From CAVSMC01 sp963798655 (GTDB lineage Bacteria > Pseudomonadota > Gammaproteobacteria > Burkholderiales > Casimicrobiaceae), in the NCBI GenBank assembly GCA_963798655.1, contig CAWCUH010000012.1:310001-374000 (forward strand): a stretch of 64,000 bases of DNA. Reading direction: 5' to 3'. The first letter of the stretch is position 1, and each line of letters opens with the position of its first letter. Made by a program: the position numbers and the translations under genes. Below the pieces are notes generated by a model. That model had not been told where the DNA came from. It did no database searches and worked only from the letters and a program-made list of their open reading frames with translations. Shown piece after piece: positions 44,232 through 54,120 of this stretch.

Positions 44232-45671
44232 ATGGCCAACAAAGAGCCCGCGCCGAACGCTCCACCGCCCGCCGGCGGCAGCCCCGGCTGGTCGGGCCGA
44301 TTCAGCGAGCCGGTGACGGAACTCGTCAAGCGCTATACCGCCTCCGTCGATTTCGATCATCGGCTCGCGGCGGCCGACATCGCCGGCTCGCTCGCCCACG
44401 CCCGGATGCTCGGCGCGACCGGCGTTCTGTCGCCGGACGACGTGACGGCCATCGAGCGCGGCCTTTCGCTGATCGGCGAGGAGATCGCGCGGGGTGAGTT
44501 CGCCTGGTCGCGCGACGCCGAGGACGTGCATCTGAACATCGAGAGGCGCCTGACGGCGCTCGTCGGCGACGCCGGCAAGCGCCTGCACACCGGCCGCTCG
44601 CGCAACGACCAGGTTGCGACGGACGTGCGGCTGTGGCTGCGTGGTTCGATCGATGCGCTCGTTGCGCAGCTTCGCGCCATGCGCCGCGCGCTGCTCGATC
44701 TCGCCGAGCGTCACGCCGATACGATCATGCCCGGCTTCACCCATCTGCAGGTCGCGCAGCCGGTGACGTTCGGCCACCATCTGCTCGCGTACGACGCGAT
44801 GCTCGCGCGCGACGTCGAGCGGATGATCGACTGCCGCCGGCGGGTGAACCGGCTGCCGCTCGGGAGCGCCGCGCTCGCGGGCACCGGCTATCCGATCGAT
44901 CGCGAGCGCGTCGCGCGCGAACTGGGCTTCGACGGCTTGTGCGAGAACTCGCTCGACGCCGTGTCGGATCGGGACTTTGCCATCGAATTCGCTTCCTGCG
45001 CCTCGATCGCGATGCTGCATCTGTCGCGCTTCGCCGAGGAGCTCGTGCTGTGGTCGAATCCGCGGTTCGGTTTCGTCGCGCTCGCCGATCGCTTCTGCAC
45101 GGGCAGCTCGATCATGCCGCAGAAGAAGAATCCCGACGTTCCCGAGCTCGTGCGCGGCAAGACGGGGCGCGTCGTCGGCAGCCTCGTCGCGCTCGCGATG
45201 CTCGTGAAGGCGCAGCCGCTTGCCTACAACAAGGACAACCAGGAAGACAAGGAGCCGCTGTTCGATGCCGTCGACACGCTCGCCGATTCGCTGGCGGTGA
45301 TGACGGATCTCGTCGCGGGCGGCATCGCGCCGAACGCCGAGCGCATGCGCGCGGCGGCACGCGAGGGCTTCTCGACGGCGACCGACCTCGCCGACCATCT
45401 GGTGCGCGGCGGCATGGCGTTCCGAGACGCGCACGAAGCAGTCGCGCGCGCCGTGCGCCATGCGGAAGCGCAGGGCGTCGATCTCGCCGACCTGCCGCTC
45501 GACGCGCTGCGCACGTTCGCGCCGAACGTCGGCGCCGACGTATTCTCGGTGCTGACGCTCGAAGGCTCGGTCGCGAGCCGCGACCATCCGGGCGGCACCG
45601 CGCCGCGCCGCGTGCGCGAGGCGATCGCCGCCGCGCGCACATCACTCGACAAGGAGCAGGCCCCGACATGA
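44232..45671 (+). CDS. argH: argininosuccinate lyase
   Basis: 479 aa, last step of arginine synthesis. The signature GSSIMPQKKNPDVPELVRGK contains the catalytic Ser loop. HTGRSRNDQVATDVRLWL and FTHLQVAQPVTFGHHLLAY are the other two conserved regions of the fumarase/aspartase fold. A TATAAT box at 44060-44065 could drive it, although no -35 match is seen. The stop overlaps the next ATG. Confidence 0.96.
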   Translation: MANKEPAPNAPPPAGGSPGWSGRFSEPVTELVKRYTASVDFDHRLAAADIAGSLAHARMLGATGVLSPDDVTAIERGLSLIGEEIARGEFAWSRDAEDVHLNIERRLTALVGDAGKRLHTGRSRNDQVATDVRLWLRGSIDALVAQLRAMRRALLDLAERHADTIMPGFTHLQVAQPVTFGHHLLAYDAMLARDVERMIDCRRRVNRLPLGSAALAGTGYPIDRERVARELGFDGLCENSLDAVSDRDFAIEFASCASIAMLHLSRFAEELVLWSNPRFGFVALADRFCTGSSIMPQKKNPDVPELVRGKTGRVVGSLVALAMLVKAQPLAYNKDNQEDKEPLFDAVDTLADSLAVMTDLVAGGIAPNAERMRAAAREGFSTATDLADHLVRGGMAFRDAHEAVARAVRHAEAQGVDLADLPLDALRTFAPNVGADVFSVLTLEGSVASRDHPGGTAPRRVREAIAAARTSLDKEQAPT

Positions 45672-46537
45672 AGCTCGCGTTTCTCGGATTGGGCGTGATG
45701 GGATTCCCGATGGCCGGCCATCTCGCGCGTGCCGGCCACGATGTCACGGTGTTCAACCGCTCGCCGCAGAAGGCGGCGAAGTGGGTCGAGGCGTACGGCG
45801 GCGCCAGTGCGCCCACGCCTGCGGCGGCCGCGCGCGGCGCCCAGATCGTCATGATGTGCGTCGGCAACGACGACGACGTCCGCGCCGTCGCCAACGGCGC
45901 GGACGGCGCGCTCGCCGGCATGGCGCGCGACGCGATTCTCGTCGATCACACGACGGCGTCGGCGCAGGTCGCGCGCGAGATCTACGCCACGGCGCGCGAC
46001 AAGGGCGCGGGTTTTCTCGATGCGCCGGTATCCGGCGGCCAGGCAGGCGCGGAGAACGGCAAGCTCACGATCATGGTCGGCGGCGACGCGCCGGTGTTCG
46101 CGCGCGCCGAAGCGGTGCTCGCGCACTATGCGCGCGCGGTGACGCTGATGGGCGGCGCCGGCAGCGGCCAGTTGACGAAGATGATGAATCAGATTTCGAT
46201 CGCGGGACTCGTGCAGGCGCTGTCCGAGGCGATCGACTTCGCCGCGCGCGCGGGCCTCGACGTCGAGCGCGCGCTCGACGTGATCAGCAAGGGCGCCGCG
46301 CAGTCCTGGCAGATGGAGAACCGCGGCAAGACGATGGCCGCCGACAAGTTCGACTTCGGCTTCGCGGTCGACTGGATGCGCAAGGATCTCGGCATCTGTC
46401 TCGCGACGGCGCGCGAGAACGGCGCCTCGCTGCCCGTGACGGGACTCGTCGACCAGTTCTACGCGCGCATCCAGGCGCGCGGCGGTGGCCGATGGGACAC
46501 GTCGAGCCTGATCCGGCTGCTGCGCGACCCGAAATGA
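45668..46537 (+). CDS. 3-hydroxyisobutyrate dehydrogenase-family oxidoreductase
   Basis: 289 aa. Rossmann NAD(P) site FLGLGVMGFPMAGHLARAGH, substrate motif DAPVSGGQAGAENGKLTIM and the catalytic Lys in GAGSGQLTKMMNQ. The family includes 3-hydroxyisobutyrate, glyoxylate and succinic semialdehyde reductases; which one is unclear. Start and stop overlap argH and the next gene by ATGA, so the three genes form one operon. Confidence 0.92.
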   Translation: MKLAFLGLGVMGFPMAGHLARAGHDVTVFNRSPQKAAKWVEAYGGASAPTPAAAARGAQIVMMCVGNDDDVRAVANGADGALAGMARDAILVDHTTASAQVAREIYATARDKGAGFLDAPVSGGQAGAENGKLTIMVGGDAPVFARAEAVLAHYARAVTLMGGAGSGQLTKMMNQISIAGLVQALSEAIDFAARAGLDVERALDVISKGAAQSWQMENRGKTMAADKFDFGFAVDWMRKDLGICLATARENGASLPVTGLVDQFYARIQARGGGRWDTSSLIRLLRDPK

Positions 46538-47028
46538 TCCGTGCGGCCGCGCTGGTCGTCGCGGCGCTCGCCGTGGCGCCGATCGTGCACGCCGACACGA
46601 TCGTCCAGTTGCAGAACGCGTGGGTGCGCTCGGCGAACGTCGGCCAGGCGGGAACGCCGCTCTACGTCGACATCACGACGAATGCGCCGCTCAGGCTCGT
46701 CGGCGCGACGTCGGACGTGTCGGCGTCGGCGCGGCTGATGGCCACCGAACGCACGCCGGAGCGCGAGGTTGCAAAGCCGGTGCGCTCGCTCGACGTCGCT
46801 GCCAACAACAAGTTTCGCCTCGCGCCGCGCGGTCCGTTCGTCGAGTTGCATGACCTGAAGCAGGTCGTGCGAACCGGAGACTCCGTCGCCTTCACGCTCG
46901 ACTTCACCGACGCGGCCGGCAAGCCGGTGCGCGCGAGCGGCGAGGCGCTCGTGCGCGGCATCATGCCGCGACCCGATGAATACGAGACCGAGCCGTCGGC
47001 CGGACAACCCCCGGCGGCGCCAAAGTAG
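46534..47028 (+). CDS. PCu(A)C-like exported protein lacking the usual copper ligands
   Basis: 164 aa with a signal peptide (1-20, ending VHA-DT). The fold markers of periplasmic copper chaperone PCu(A)C are visible: IVQLQNAWVRSANVG, GTPLYVDITTN, LRLVGATSDVSASARLM and VRTGDSVAFTLDFTDAAG. The His and Met residues that bind copper in the family (in the VELHEM- and YHLMLM-like segments) are replaced here (ARLMAT; FVELHD). The protein may therefore have another role. It is translationally coupled to the upstream dehydrogenase. Confidence 0.75.
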   Translation: MIRAAALVVAALAVAPIVHADTIVQLQNAWVRSANVGQAGTPLYVDITTNAPLRLVGATSDVSASARLMATERTPEREVAKPVRSLDVAANNKFRLAPRGPFVELHDLKQVVRTGDSVAFTLDFTDAAGKPVRASGEALVRGIMPRPDEYETEPSAGQPPAAPK

Positions 47029-47035
47029 CGGAAGC

Positions 47036-47476
47036 TCAGCGGTCCGGCGGCGGGACGCGGTCGCCGTCGACGATCGTCACGTCGTACGTCACGTCGGCCG
47101 TCTTCGCGAGCATCAGCGTCGCCGAGCAGTACTTCTCCTTCGACAGCTTCACCGCGCGCTCGACCTGCTTCGCGTCGAGGCCCCGTCCGGCGACGGCGTA
47201 CTTGAAATGGATCGCCGTGAAGACCTTCGGCTCGGCCGCCGCACGCGTCGCCTCGGCGTCGACGACGCAGTCGGCGACCGGCTGGCGCGCCTTGCGCAGG
47301 ATCCAGACGACGTCGAATGCCGTGCACGCCGCCGTGCCCATCAGCAGCAACTCCATCGGGCGCGCGCCGAGGTTGCGGCCGCCTGCCTCCGGCGCGCCGT
47401 CGACGACGACCGCGTGACCGCTGCCGCTTTCGGCGACGAACGAGACGCCGTCGTTCCAGTGAACCCGTGCCTTCAT
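47036..47476 (-). CDS. OsmC family protein
   Basis: 146 aa. Typical OsmC/Ohr-fold features: GGRNLGARPMELLLMGTAACTAFDVVWIL with the first reactive cysteine in the helix, and KEKYCSATLMLAKTADVTYDV with the second. Family members reduce organic or fatty acid peroxides or are of unknown role (YhfA group). The sequence is closer to the YhfA-like group than to Ohr. Transcribed against the argH operon. Confidence 0.9.
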   Translation of the reverse strand: MKARVHWNDGVSFVAESGSGHAVVVDGAPEAGGRNLGARPMELLLMGTAACTAFDVVWILRKARQPVADCVVDAEATRAAAEPKVFTAIHFKYAVAGRGLDAKQVERAVKLSKEKYCSATLMLAKTADVTYDVTIVDGDRVPPPDR

Positions 47477-47589
47477 CGCATTCGGTCCGATAGCGTGCGC
47501 TTACTTTGCCATTGAGCTGCAACAATCGGGCGCTGCACGCCCACTCGACACGTGCGGTCGCTTGTTTTGTGCGCCGCAATATGCCACGA

Positions 47590-47707
47590 TGAAACCACGT
47601 CCGGGGCAGCCGGGAGGTCCTCCTCCCACCGTCGCGGGCGCTTTCCCCCCTCCTCCTCCTGGGGCGGAAACCTGAAGCGCGGCCCTTCGCGGCCGCGCTC
47701 TTTTTTT
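47590..47707 (+). ncRNA. candidate small RNA with anti-Shine-Dalgarno loops
   Basis: In the gap 47477-47837 there is no ORF of note, but three hairpins in a row: GGGAGG-TCCT-CCTCCC (47612-47627), CCCC-TCCTCCTCCT-GGGG (47647-47664, a ten-base loop of TCC repeats) and a GC-rich terminator stem GCGCGGCC/GGCCGCGC followed by a T run (47677-47707). The exposed TCCTCC sequences could pair with ribosome-binding sites. The 5' end is a guess. No promoter is certain. Confidence 0.5.
47677..47707 (+). terminator. strong intrinsic terminator
   Basis: An 8-bp GC stem (GCGCGGCC/GGCCGCGC) with a six-base loop, then TC and seven T. It lies upstream of the rplM promoter, so it ends some other transcript, most simply the candidate small RNA. 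Confidence 0.9.
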
Positions 47708-47743
47708 GCGGCTGCGGCACTCGAGTTGCGTGAAGCCGTACGT

Positions 47744-47773
47744 TTGACAGGGCAGCCGCTAACACACTATTAT
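47744..47773 (+). promoter_or_regulatory. rplM-rpsI promoter
   Basis: TTGACA (47744-47749), 18-base spacer, TATTAT (47768-47773). It is a near-consensus sigma-70 promoter 64 bases before the rplM start, as expected for a ribosomal protein operon. Confidence 0.85.
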
Positions 47774-47837
47774 GCAAGACTTTGCTCGATTGCCCCCCGC
47801 GCGGGGCCGGGCGCATCGAAACAGACAGGTTTTCGCG

Positions 47838-48266
47838 ATGAAGACGTACTCCGCCAAGCCGCAGGACATTCAGCACGACTGGTACGTGGTCGACGCGACG
47901 GACCGCGTGCTGGGCCGACTTGCGAGCCAGATCGCACTGAGGCTCCGCGGCAAGCACAAGCCGATTTTCACGCCGCACATGGACACCGGCGACTTCATCG
48001 TCGTCACCAACGTCGAAAAGATCCGCGTCACGGGCAACAAGGCACAGGACAAGCTGTACCACCGGCACAGCGGCTATCCGGGCGGCATCCGCACGACGTC
48101 CTTCGAGAAGATGCAGCAGCGCTTTCCGGGCCGCGTGCTCGAAAAGGCAGTGAAGGGCATGCTGCCGAAGGGCCCGCTCGGCTACAAGATGATCAAGAAG
48201 CTCAAGTGCTACGCCGGCGGCGAGCATCCGCATTCGGCGCAGCAGCCCAAACCGCTGGAATTCTGA
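47838..48266 (+). CDS. rplM: 50S ribosomal protein L13
   Basis: 142 aa, standard L13 length and sequence: MKTYSAKPQDIQHDWYVVDA, TDRVLGRLASQIALRLRGKH and a C-terminal GGEHPHSAQQPKPLEF. It assembles early into the large subunit. rpsI follows five bases later, the universal pairing. Confidence 0.98.
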   Translation: MKTYSAKPQDIQHDWYVVDATDRVLGRLASQIALRLRGKHKPIFTPHMDTGDFIVVTNVEKIRVTGNKAQDKLYHRHSGYPGGIRTTSFEKMQQRFPGRVLEKAVKGMLPKGPLGYKMIKKLKCYAGGEHPHSAQQPKPLEF

Positions 48267-48271
48267 CTCCC

Positions 48272-48664
48272 ATGATCGGCAACTACTATTACGGAACCGG
48301 CCGCCGCAAGAGCGCGGTCGCCCGCGTGTTCCTGAAGAAGGGCACCGGGAAGATCGTCGTCAACGAAAAGCCGGCCGACGAGTTTTTCTCGCGCGACACC
48401 GGCCGCATGGTGATCCGGCAGCCGCTGGTGATTACCAATCACGTCGCCACGTTCGACATCATGATCAACGTCGCGGGCGGCGGCGAATCCGGCCAGGCGG
48501 GCGCCGTGCGCCACGGCATCACGCGCGCGCTGATCGACTACGACGCGCAGTTGAAGCCGACGCTGTCCAAGGCGGGTCTGGTCACGCGCGACGCGCGCGA
48601 AGTCGAGCGAAAGAAGGTCGGCCTGCACAAGGCGCGCAAACGCAAGCAGTTCTCGAAGCGCTGA
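48272..48664 (+). CDS. rpsI: 30S ribosomal protein S9
   Basis: 130 aa: YYYGTGRRKSAVARVFLKKG, GGGESGQAGAVRHGITRALI and the basic C-terminal tail HKARKRKQFSKR that reaches the P site. Co-transcribed with rplM. Confidence 0.98.
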   Translation: MIGNYYYGTGRRKSAVARVFLKKGTGKIVVNEKPADEFFSRDTGRMVIRQPLVITNHVATFDIMINVAGGGESGQAGAVRHGITRALIDYDAQLKPTLSKAGLVTRDAREVERKKVGLHKARKRKQFSKR

Positions 48665-48694
48665 TCGACCGAACGAGCGCCACGGAATCGAAGC

Positions 48695-48722
48695 GAAGGC
48701 CGCCGGCAAGGCGGCCTTCGTG
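48695..48722 (+). terminator. hairpin after rpsI
   Basis: A 10-bp stem GAAGGCCGCC/GGCGGCCTTC with a five-base loop, 31 bases after the rpsI stop. The following T run is short (GTGCTTTC), so termination may be partial or Rho-assisted. Confidence 0.6.
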
Positions 48723-48787
48723 CTTTCGGCGACTCTTATTCCATTGTCATAAAGTCGGATGCTAGAATCCGGCGGAGCGAGGCGGAC

Positions 48788-49822
<1,035 letters not shown>

Positions 49823-49829
49823 GAGCGCA

Positions 49830-50585
49830 GTGAGCCACGCCTGGTACCGCCGCGCGCGCCAGCATTTCGGCATCGACGCGCCGCGGATGGCCGTGCGCTC
49901 GCATCTGCCATGGCCGTGGCGCTTCGCGCTCGGCGCGCTTGTCGTCGCGATTGTCGCCGGCATGTGGTGGTGGGGGTTCGATTTCGGCCAGATCTTCGGC
50001 GGCTTCAACCGCAAGGAGGTGGAGGCGCGCATCGCGGCGCTGGAGACGCAGAGCGATCGGCTCGCACGCGAGTCGGCCGAATGGCGAACGCGCGCGACGC
50101 GAGCCGAGAGCGACCTGGCGATGACGCAGGCGACGCTCGCCGCGATGTCGAAGCAGGCGCTCGAGCAGCAGAACGACGCCACGCAGCTCAAGGAGGAGCT
50201 CGCGTTCCTGCGCAGCCTGGTGGCCGGCTCGGGCCGGCAGCCCGGCGTGACGATCGAGCGCGTCGCGGTCGAGCGCGACGGCGACCGCTGGCGCTACCAC
50301 CTGCTGATCGTACGAGGCGGCAATCCGCGCGACGATTTCCAGGGGTACGTCGCGCTTTCCATCGCGTTTGCCGGCGGCGACGAAGGCGGCGCGACGGGGA
50401 CGATGACGCTGCCCGACGACCAGCCCGAGCAGTCGGCAGCGCTGAAGCTTCGCTTCAAGTATTATCAGCGCGTGGAAGGGTCGTTCCGGGTGCCGGCGGG
50501 CGCGACACCGCGCTCGCTGACCGTGCGGGCGTTCGAGGCCGGGTCTGCGATGCCGAGGGCCACGCGCAACGCCAATATTTCTTGA
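49830..50585 (+). CDS. DUF6776 membrane protein
   Basis: 251 aa from a GTG at 49830. One membrane helix (FALGALVVAIVAGMWWWGF, about residues 31-50), then a coiled coil (about 60-130, EVEARIAALETQSDRLARES on) and a beta-rich C-terminal domain (DGDRWRYHLLIVRGG; LKLRFKYYQRVEGSFRVPAG). Matches the DUF6776 plan known from betaproteobacteria, usually next to bactofilin. It may anchor a cytoskeletal or cell-wall complex; that is inference from its neighbour. Confidence 0.8.
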   Translation: MSHAWYRRARQHFGIDAPRMAVRSHLPWPWRFALGALVVAIVAGMWWWGFDFGQIFGGFNRKEVEARIAALETQSDRLARESAEWRTRATRAESDLAMTQATLAAMSKQALEQQNDATQLKEELAFLRSLVAGSGRQPGVTIERVAVERDGDRWRYHLLIVRGGNPRDDFQGYVALSIAFAGGDEGGATGTMTLPDDQPEQSAALKLRFKYYQRVEGSFRVPAGATPRSLTVRAFEAGSAMPRATRNANIS

Positions 50586-50611
50586 GCTTGATCAGACAAC
50601 CGGGAGCACCC

Positions 50612-51019
50612 ATGTGGGAACGTAGGAAGCGCGCGACCCCGCAGAAGCGAATCGACAGCCTGATCGGCGCCGGCACTGTCGTCGCCGGCAATGTGACCTT
50701 CAGCGGAGGCCTGCGAATCGACGGCGAGGTGCGCGGCGATGTCGTGTCGGCCGGCGACGAGCCCGGCACGCTGGTGGTGAGCGAGCATGCGAAGATTCGC
50801 GGCGAGATCCGCGTCTCGCATGTCGTCGTGAACGGAGCAGTCGACGGACCGCTGACAGCGAACGATTACCTCGAGCTGCAGCCGAAGGCGCGCATCGTCG
50901 GCGATGTCACGTACCGGACGCTCGAGATGCATGTCGGCGCGATCGTGCAGGGCCGGCTGGTGCACGCAGAACCGGGCACCGCATCGGTAGTCGAATTGAA
51001 ACGCGCGGCCGCGGATTGA
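50612..51019 (+). CDS. bactofilin
   Basis: 135 aa polymer-forming cytoskeletal protein. GGGAG stands five bases before the ATG. The beta-helical core shows the repeating pattern DSLIGAGTVVAGNVTFSGGL, then RIDGEVRGDVVS and GEIRVSHVVVNGAVDGP. Short polar ends flank it. Bactofilins form filaments under the membrane and help organise the cell wall or polarity. It follows the DUF6776 gene by 26 bases. Confidence 0.93.
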   Translation: MWERRKRATPQKRIDSLIGAGTVVAGNVTFSGGLRIDGEVRGDVVSAGDEPGTLVVSEHAKIRGEIRVSHVVVNGAVDGPLTANDYLELQPKARIVGDVTYRTLEMHVGAIVQGRLVHAEPGTASVVELKRAAAD

Positions 51020-51155
51020 TCGGCCGCAACGCCCGGCCCGCAGTGGATGGCCGGGGCCGCAACCTCGACCGCGCCAACACCATCCGGGCGGCGGGGTTGC
51101 GGTGAAACAGAGGCGGGTGCCAGCGAAACGCCCGCGATACAGGAGCAATGCCTAA

Positions 51156-51506
51156 ATGAACACGATGACCGAGATGCCCGCCCCGCTGGTCTTCACCGAC
51201 AGCGCCGCGCTCAAGGTGAAGTCCTTGATCGAGGAGGAAGGCAATTCCGATCTGAAGCTGCGCGTTTTCGTCACCGGAGGCGGCTGCTCGGGCTTCCAGT
51301 ACGGGTTCACGTTCGACGAGGTCGTCAACGACGACGACACGGCGATGGAGAAGAACGGCGTGACGCTGCTGATCGATCCGATGAGCTACCAGTACCTGGT
51401 CGGCGCCGAGATCGACTATCAGGAAGGCCTCGAAGGCGCGCAGTTCGTGATCAAGAATCCGAACGCGACGACCACCTGCGGCTGCGGATCGTCGTTCTCC
51501 GCTTAG
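51156..51506 (+). CDS. erpA: iron-sulfur cluster insertion protein ErpA
   Basis: 116 aa A-type carrier that delivers Fe-S clusters to apoproteins. Three conserved cysteines: TGGGCSGFQYGF (first) and TTTCGCGSSF (the CGC pair at the C-terminus). The start is at 51156, and a second in-frame ATG three codons later is possible. It ends just before a perfect 21-bp inverted repeat. Confidence 0.95.
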   Translation: MNTMTEMPAPLVFTDSAALKVKSLIEEEGNSDLKLRVFVTGGGCSGFQYGFTFDEVVNDDDTAMEKNGVTLLIDPMSYQYLVGAEIDYQEGLEGAQFVIKNPNATTTCGCGSSFSA

Positions 51507-51512
51507 GCAAAG

Positions 51513-51557
51513 CGAGGGTCAGAGTGGAGCTTCGCAGAAGCTCCACTCTGACCCTCG
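51513..51557. repeat. perfect 21-bp inverted repeat between erpA and anmK
   Basis: The left arm starts CGAGGGTCAGAGTGGAGC and the right arm mirrors it exactly, with only GCA between. It lies between two convergent genes, six bases after the erpA stop and six before the anmK stop. Such palindromes can serve as bidirectional terminators. It has the GGGTCAGAG type of arm often seen with REP-associated transposases. Confidence 0.9.
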
Positions 51558-51563
51558 ATCTTG

Positions 51564-52682
51564 TCATCTCTTGTAGATCGCCCCGAGCACGCGCGGACCG
51601 CGCGCGCCCGTGACCGCGGGCAGATTTCCCGCCCGACCGGCGATCGCCTCGCGCGCGAGCCAGGCGAACGCGAGCGGCTCGACGGCACTCACCGGGATTC
51701 CGACAGCTTCCGTTTTCATCACGCGCCGCGGCGCAAGCGCGCGAGCGAGCGCCTCGAGCAGCGCGGCGTTGTTCGAGCCGCCTCCGCTCACGTAGACGGC
51801 ACGCGCTCCGGCGCAGTGCGCTGCAACGGCCGCGCCGATCGTTCGTGCGGTGAGCGCCGCGAGCGTCGCCTGCACGTCTGCCGGCGGCACGCGCGCGCCG
51901 CGCTCGGCGAGCTTCGCGTCGATCCATCCGGCGTTGAAGCGATCGCGGCCGGTGCTCTTCGGCGGCGACCGCGAGAAGAACGGCTCGGCGAGCATCGCGG
52001 CGAGCAGCGGCTCGTCGACGCGTGCGCTCGCTGCCCATGCGCCGTCGCGGTCGAATGCGCTGCCGCGATGGCGCGAGTGCCACGCGTCGAGCAGCACGTT
52101 GCCGGGGCCGGTATCGAAGCCGCGGACGAGCCCCGCCGGTGGCAGGTCGGTCACGTTCGCGATGCCGCCGAGATTCACGACGACCCGGTGCTCGACGGTG
52201 CTGCCAAGCAGCGCCGCATGGAACGCAGGCACCAGCGGCGCGCCCTCGCCTCCCGCCGCAATGTCGCGACTGCGAAAGTCGGCGACCACCGTCATGCCGG
52301 TGCGCTCGGCGACGCGCGCGGCGTTGTTGAGCTGCAGCGTCCAGCCCTCGTGCGGCGCGTGTCGCACCGTCTGGCCGTGGACGCCGGCGGCGACGATGTC
52401 CGCGGCGTCGGCGCGTGCCGCCGACAACGCGCCGGCGATCGCCTCGGCGTATGCATCGGCGAGCGTGTTCGACGCACGGGCGGCACGCGCGAGTTCGTCG
52501 TCGCCAGCGACCTGCAATGCGAACAGCTCGGCGCGAAGCTCGCGCGGCATCGGATGCGACGCCGCGCCGAGCAGCGTGCAGACGCGATCGCGGGTCGCGT
52601 CGAAGTCGGCCACGACCGCGTCGACGCCGTCGAGACTCGTGCCCGACATGACGCCGACGAAAAGCTCGCGCGTCATCGGCAT
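51564..52682 (-). CDS. anmK: anhydro-N-acetylmuramic acid kinase
   Basis: 372 aa, recycles cell-wall anhydroMurNAc to MurNAc 6-phosphate. ATP site VGVMSGTSLDGVDAV, VHGQTVRHAP, the catalytic Asp region VADFRSRDIAAGGEGAPLVP, NLGGIANVTDL and GFDTGPGNVLLDAW. VYVSGGGSNNAALLEAL near the C-terminus. In betaproteobacteria it commonly neighbours erpA and tyrS, as here. Confidence 0.95.
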   Translation of the reverse strand: MPMTRELFVGVMSGTSLDGVDAVVADFDATRDRVCTLLGAASHPMPRELRAELFALQVAGDDELARAARASNTLADAYAEAIAGALSAARADAADIVAAGVHGQTVRHAPHEGWTLQLNNAARVAERTGMTVVADFRSRDIAAGGEGAPLVPAFHAALLGSTVEHRVVVNLGGIANVTDLPPAGLVRGFDTGPGNVLLDAWHSRHRGSAFDRDGAWAASARVDEPLLAAMLAEPFFSRSPPKSTGRDRFNAGWIDAKLAERGARVPPADVQATLAALTARTIGAAVAAHCAGARAVYVSGGGSNNAALLEALARALAPRRVMKTEAVGIPVSAVEPLAFAWLAREAIAGRAGNLPAVTGARGPRVLGAIYKR

Positions 52683-52720
52683 CGAAGGGGTCGAAGCGTA
52701 CCGGTCGCGCGACGGCGGTG

Positions 52721-54070
52721 TCAGTCGCCGGCGACCGCGAATGCGCGCGGCAGCGACTGCGCGACCGCGAGCTGCGCCTGCGCAGGCGCAATCGCGGACA
52801 GGAAGACCGGGCGTTGCGCCGGCCCGAGGGGCTCGCCGTCGGGCATCGCGACAGTGAGCGGATCGCGCTGCTCATCGCCGACGCGGAACTCGTAATGCAG
52901 ATGCGGCCCCGTCGCCCAGCCGGTCTGTCCGACGAATCCGATCACATCGCCCTGCTCGACCCGCGCGCCGATATGCAGCGAGGCCGCGAAGCGCGACAGG
53001 TGTGCGTAGAGCGTGGAGAACTCGCCCTGGTGCTGCAGCTGGATCACGTTGCCGTAACCGTTCTGCTCGCCGACGAAGACAACGCGGCCGGCGGATGTCG
53101 CGCGCACCGGCGTGCCGATCGGCGCGGCGTAATCGACGCCGCGGTGAGCGCGCGAGTACTGCAGGATCGGATGGAAGCGCGCCTCGGAGAAGCCCGACGT
53201 GATCCGCGAGAACTCCACCGGCGAGCGCAGGAACGACTTGCGCAGCGCGCGCCCGGCGTCGTCGTAGTACGCGTCGCGGCCGTCGTCGTCGCGGAACAGG
53301 TACGCATCGAACGTCTTGCCGTCGTGCGCGAACGTCGCCGCGACGATGCTGCCCGGTCCGACGCTCTCGCCGTCGACGTAGCGCATCTCGTAGACGATCG
53401 CGAAGCGGTCGCCGGCGCGCACGTCGTGATGGAAATCGACTTCTCCGGCGAACACGTCGATCAGCTGCATCGTCACCGCGTCCGGCAGGTCGACGGCATC
53501 GGCGGCCGCGTACAGCGACGAGCGGATCTCGCCGGTCGCCATTTTCCATCGCACCTCGGAGGGCACGGCGGCGACCGTTGCGGCAAAGCCCTCGCCGTTG
53601 CGGGCGACGGTCAGCATGTCGCCGCTCGCCGCGATCATGCGCAACTCGAGCAGCCGGTCGTCGTCGTCGGTGGCGACGCGCAGCGGCTTGCCCGGCTTCA
53701 GCTGGTACACGGCGCGCGCCGTGCGGTCCGAGTGCAGGAACGCGAGCGCGTCCGCATCGTCGACGCCCATGCGGGCGAGCACGCGGCCGACGGTGTCGCC
53801 GCGCCGGATGCGCTCCTCGTGCCAGTAACGCGACGTCGGATCGGCCAGCTCGGTGATCGCCGGCGCAGCGAGCGCGCGGATCACCGGGTGCGTGGGCACC
53901 GTTTCGATCGGCGTATCGGGCGCGAAGCCGTACGCCGCAACGCCCGACAGCGCGAACATCGTCGCGACGACCAGCCAGAACAGCGGCGTCATCACTTCGT
54001 CGCGCGAGCGCGAACGAAAGCCGGTCGACCGCCGGGACTGCGCTAGAATTTCGGGTTTCCGCTCCGGCAT
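52721..54070 (-). CDS. M23 family murein endopeptidase
   Basis: 449 aa from the ATG at 54070; an ATG at 53992 right before the membrane helix is possible. One N-terminal helix (LFWLVVATMFALSGVAAYGF), a LysM/OapA-like region (ERIRRGDTVGRVLARMGV; LKPGKPLRV) and a C-terminal M23 domain with Zn ligands in HRGVDYAAPIGTPV and GPHLHYEF. It probably cuts peptide crosslinks in the wall, like MepM. Divergent from tyrS. Confidence 0.93.
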   Translation of the reverse strand: MPERKPEILAQSRRSTGFRSRSRDEVMTPLFWLVVATMFALSGVAAYGFAPDTPIETVPTHPVIRALAAPAITELADPTSRYWHEERIRRGDTVGRVLARMGVDDADALAFLHSDRTARAVYQLKPGKPLRVATDDDDRLLELRMIAASGDMLTVARNGEGFAATVAAVPSEVRWKMATGEIRSSLYAAADAVDLPDAVTMQLIDVFAGEVDFHHDVRAGDRFAIVYEMRYVDGESVGPGSIVAATFAHDGKTFDAYLFRDDDGRDAYYDDAGRALRKSFLRSPVEFSRITSGFSEARFHPILQYSRAHRGVDYAAPIGTPVRATSAGRVVFVGEQNGYGNVIQLQHQGEFSTLYAHLSRFAASLHIGARVEQGDVIGFVGQTGWATGPHLHYEFRVGDEQRDPLTVAMPDGEPLGPAQRPVFLSAIAPAQAQLAVAQSLPRAFAVAGD

Positions 54071-54120
54071 CGACAACGTGCACGCGAAATGAGCGGCGAT
54101 TCTAGCAGAGCCGCGACCCC

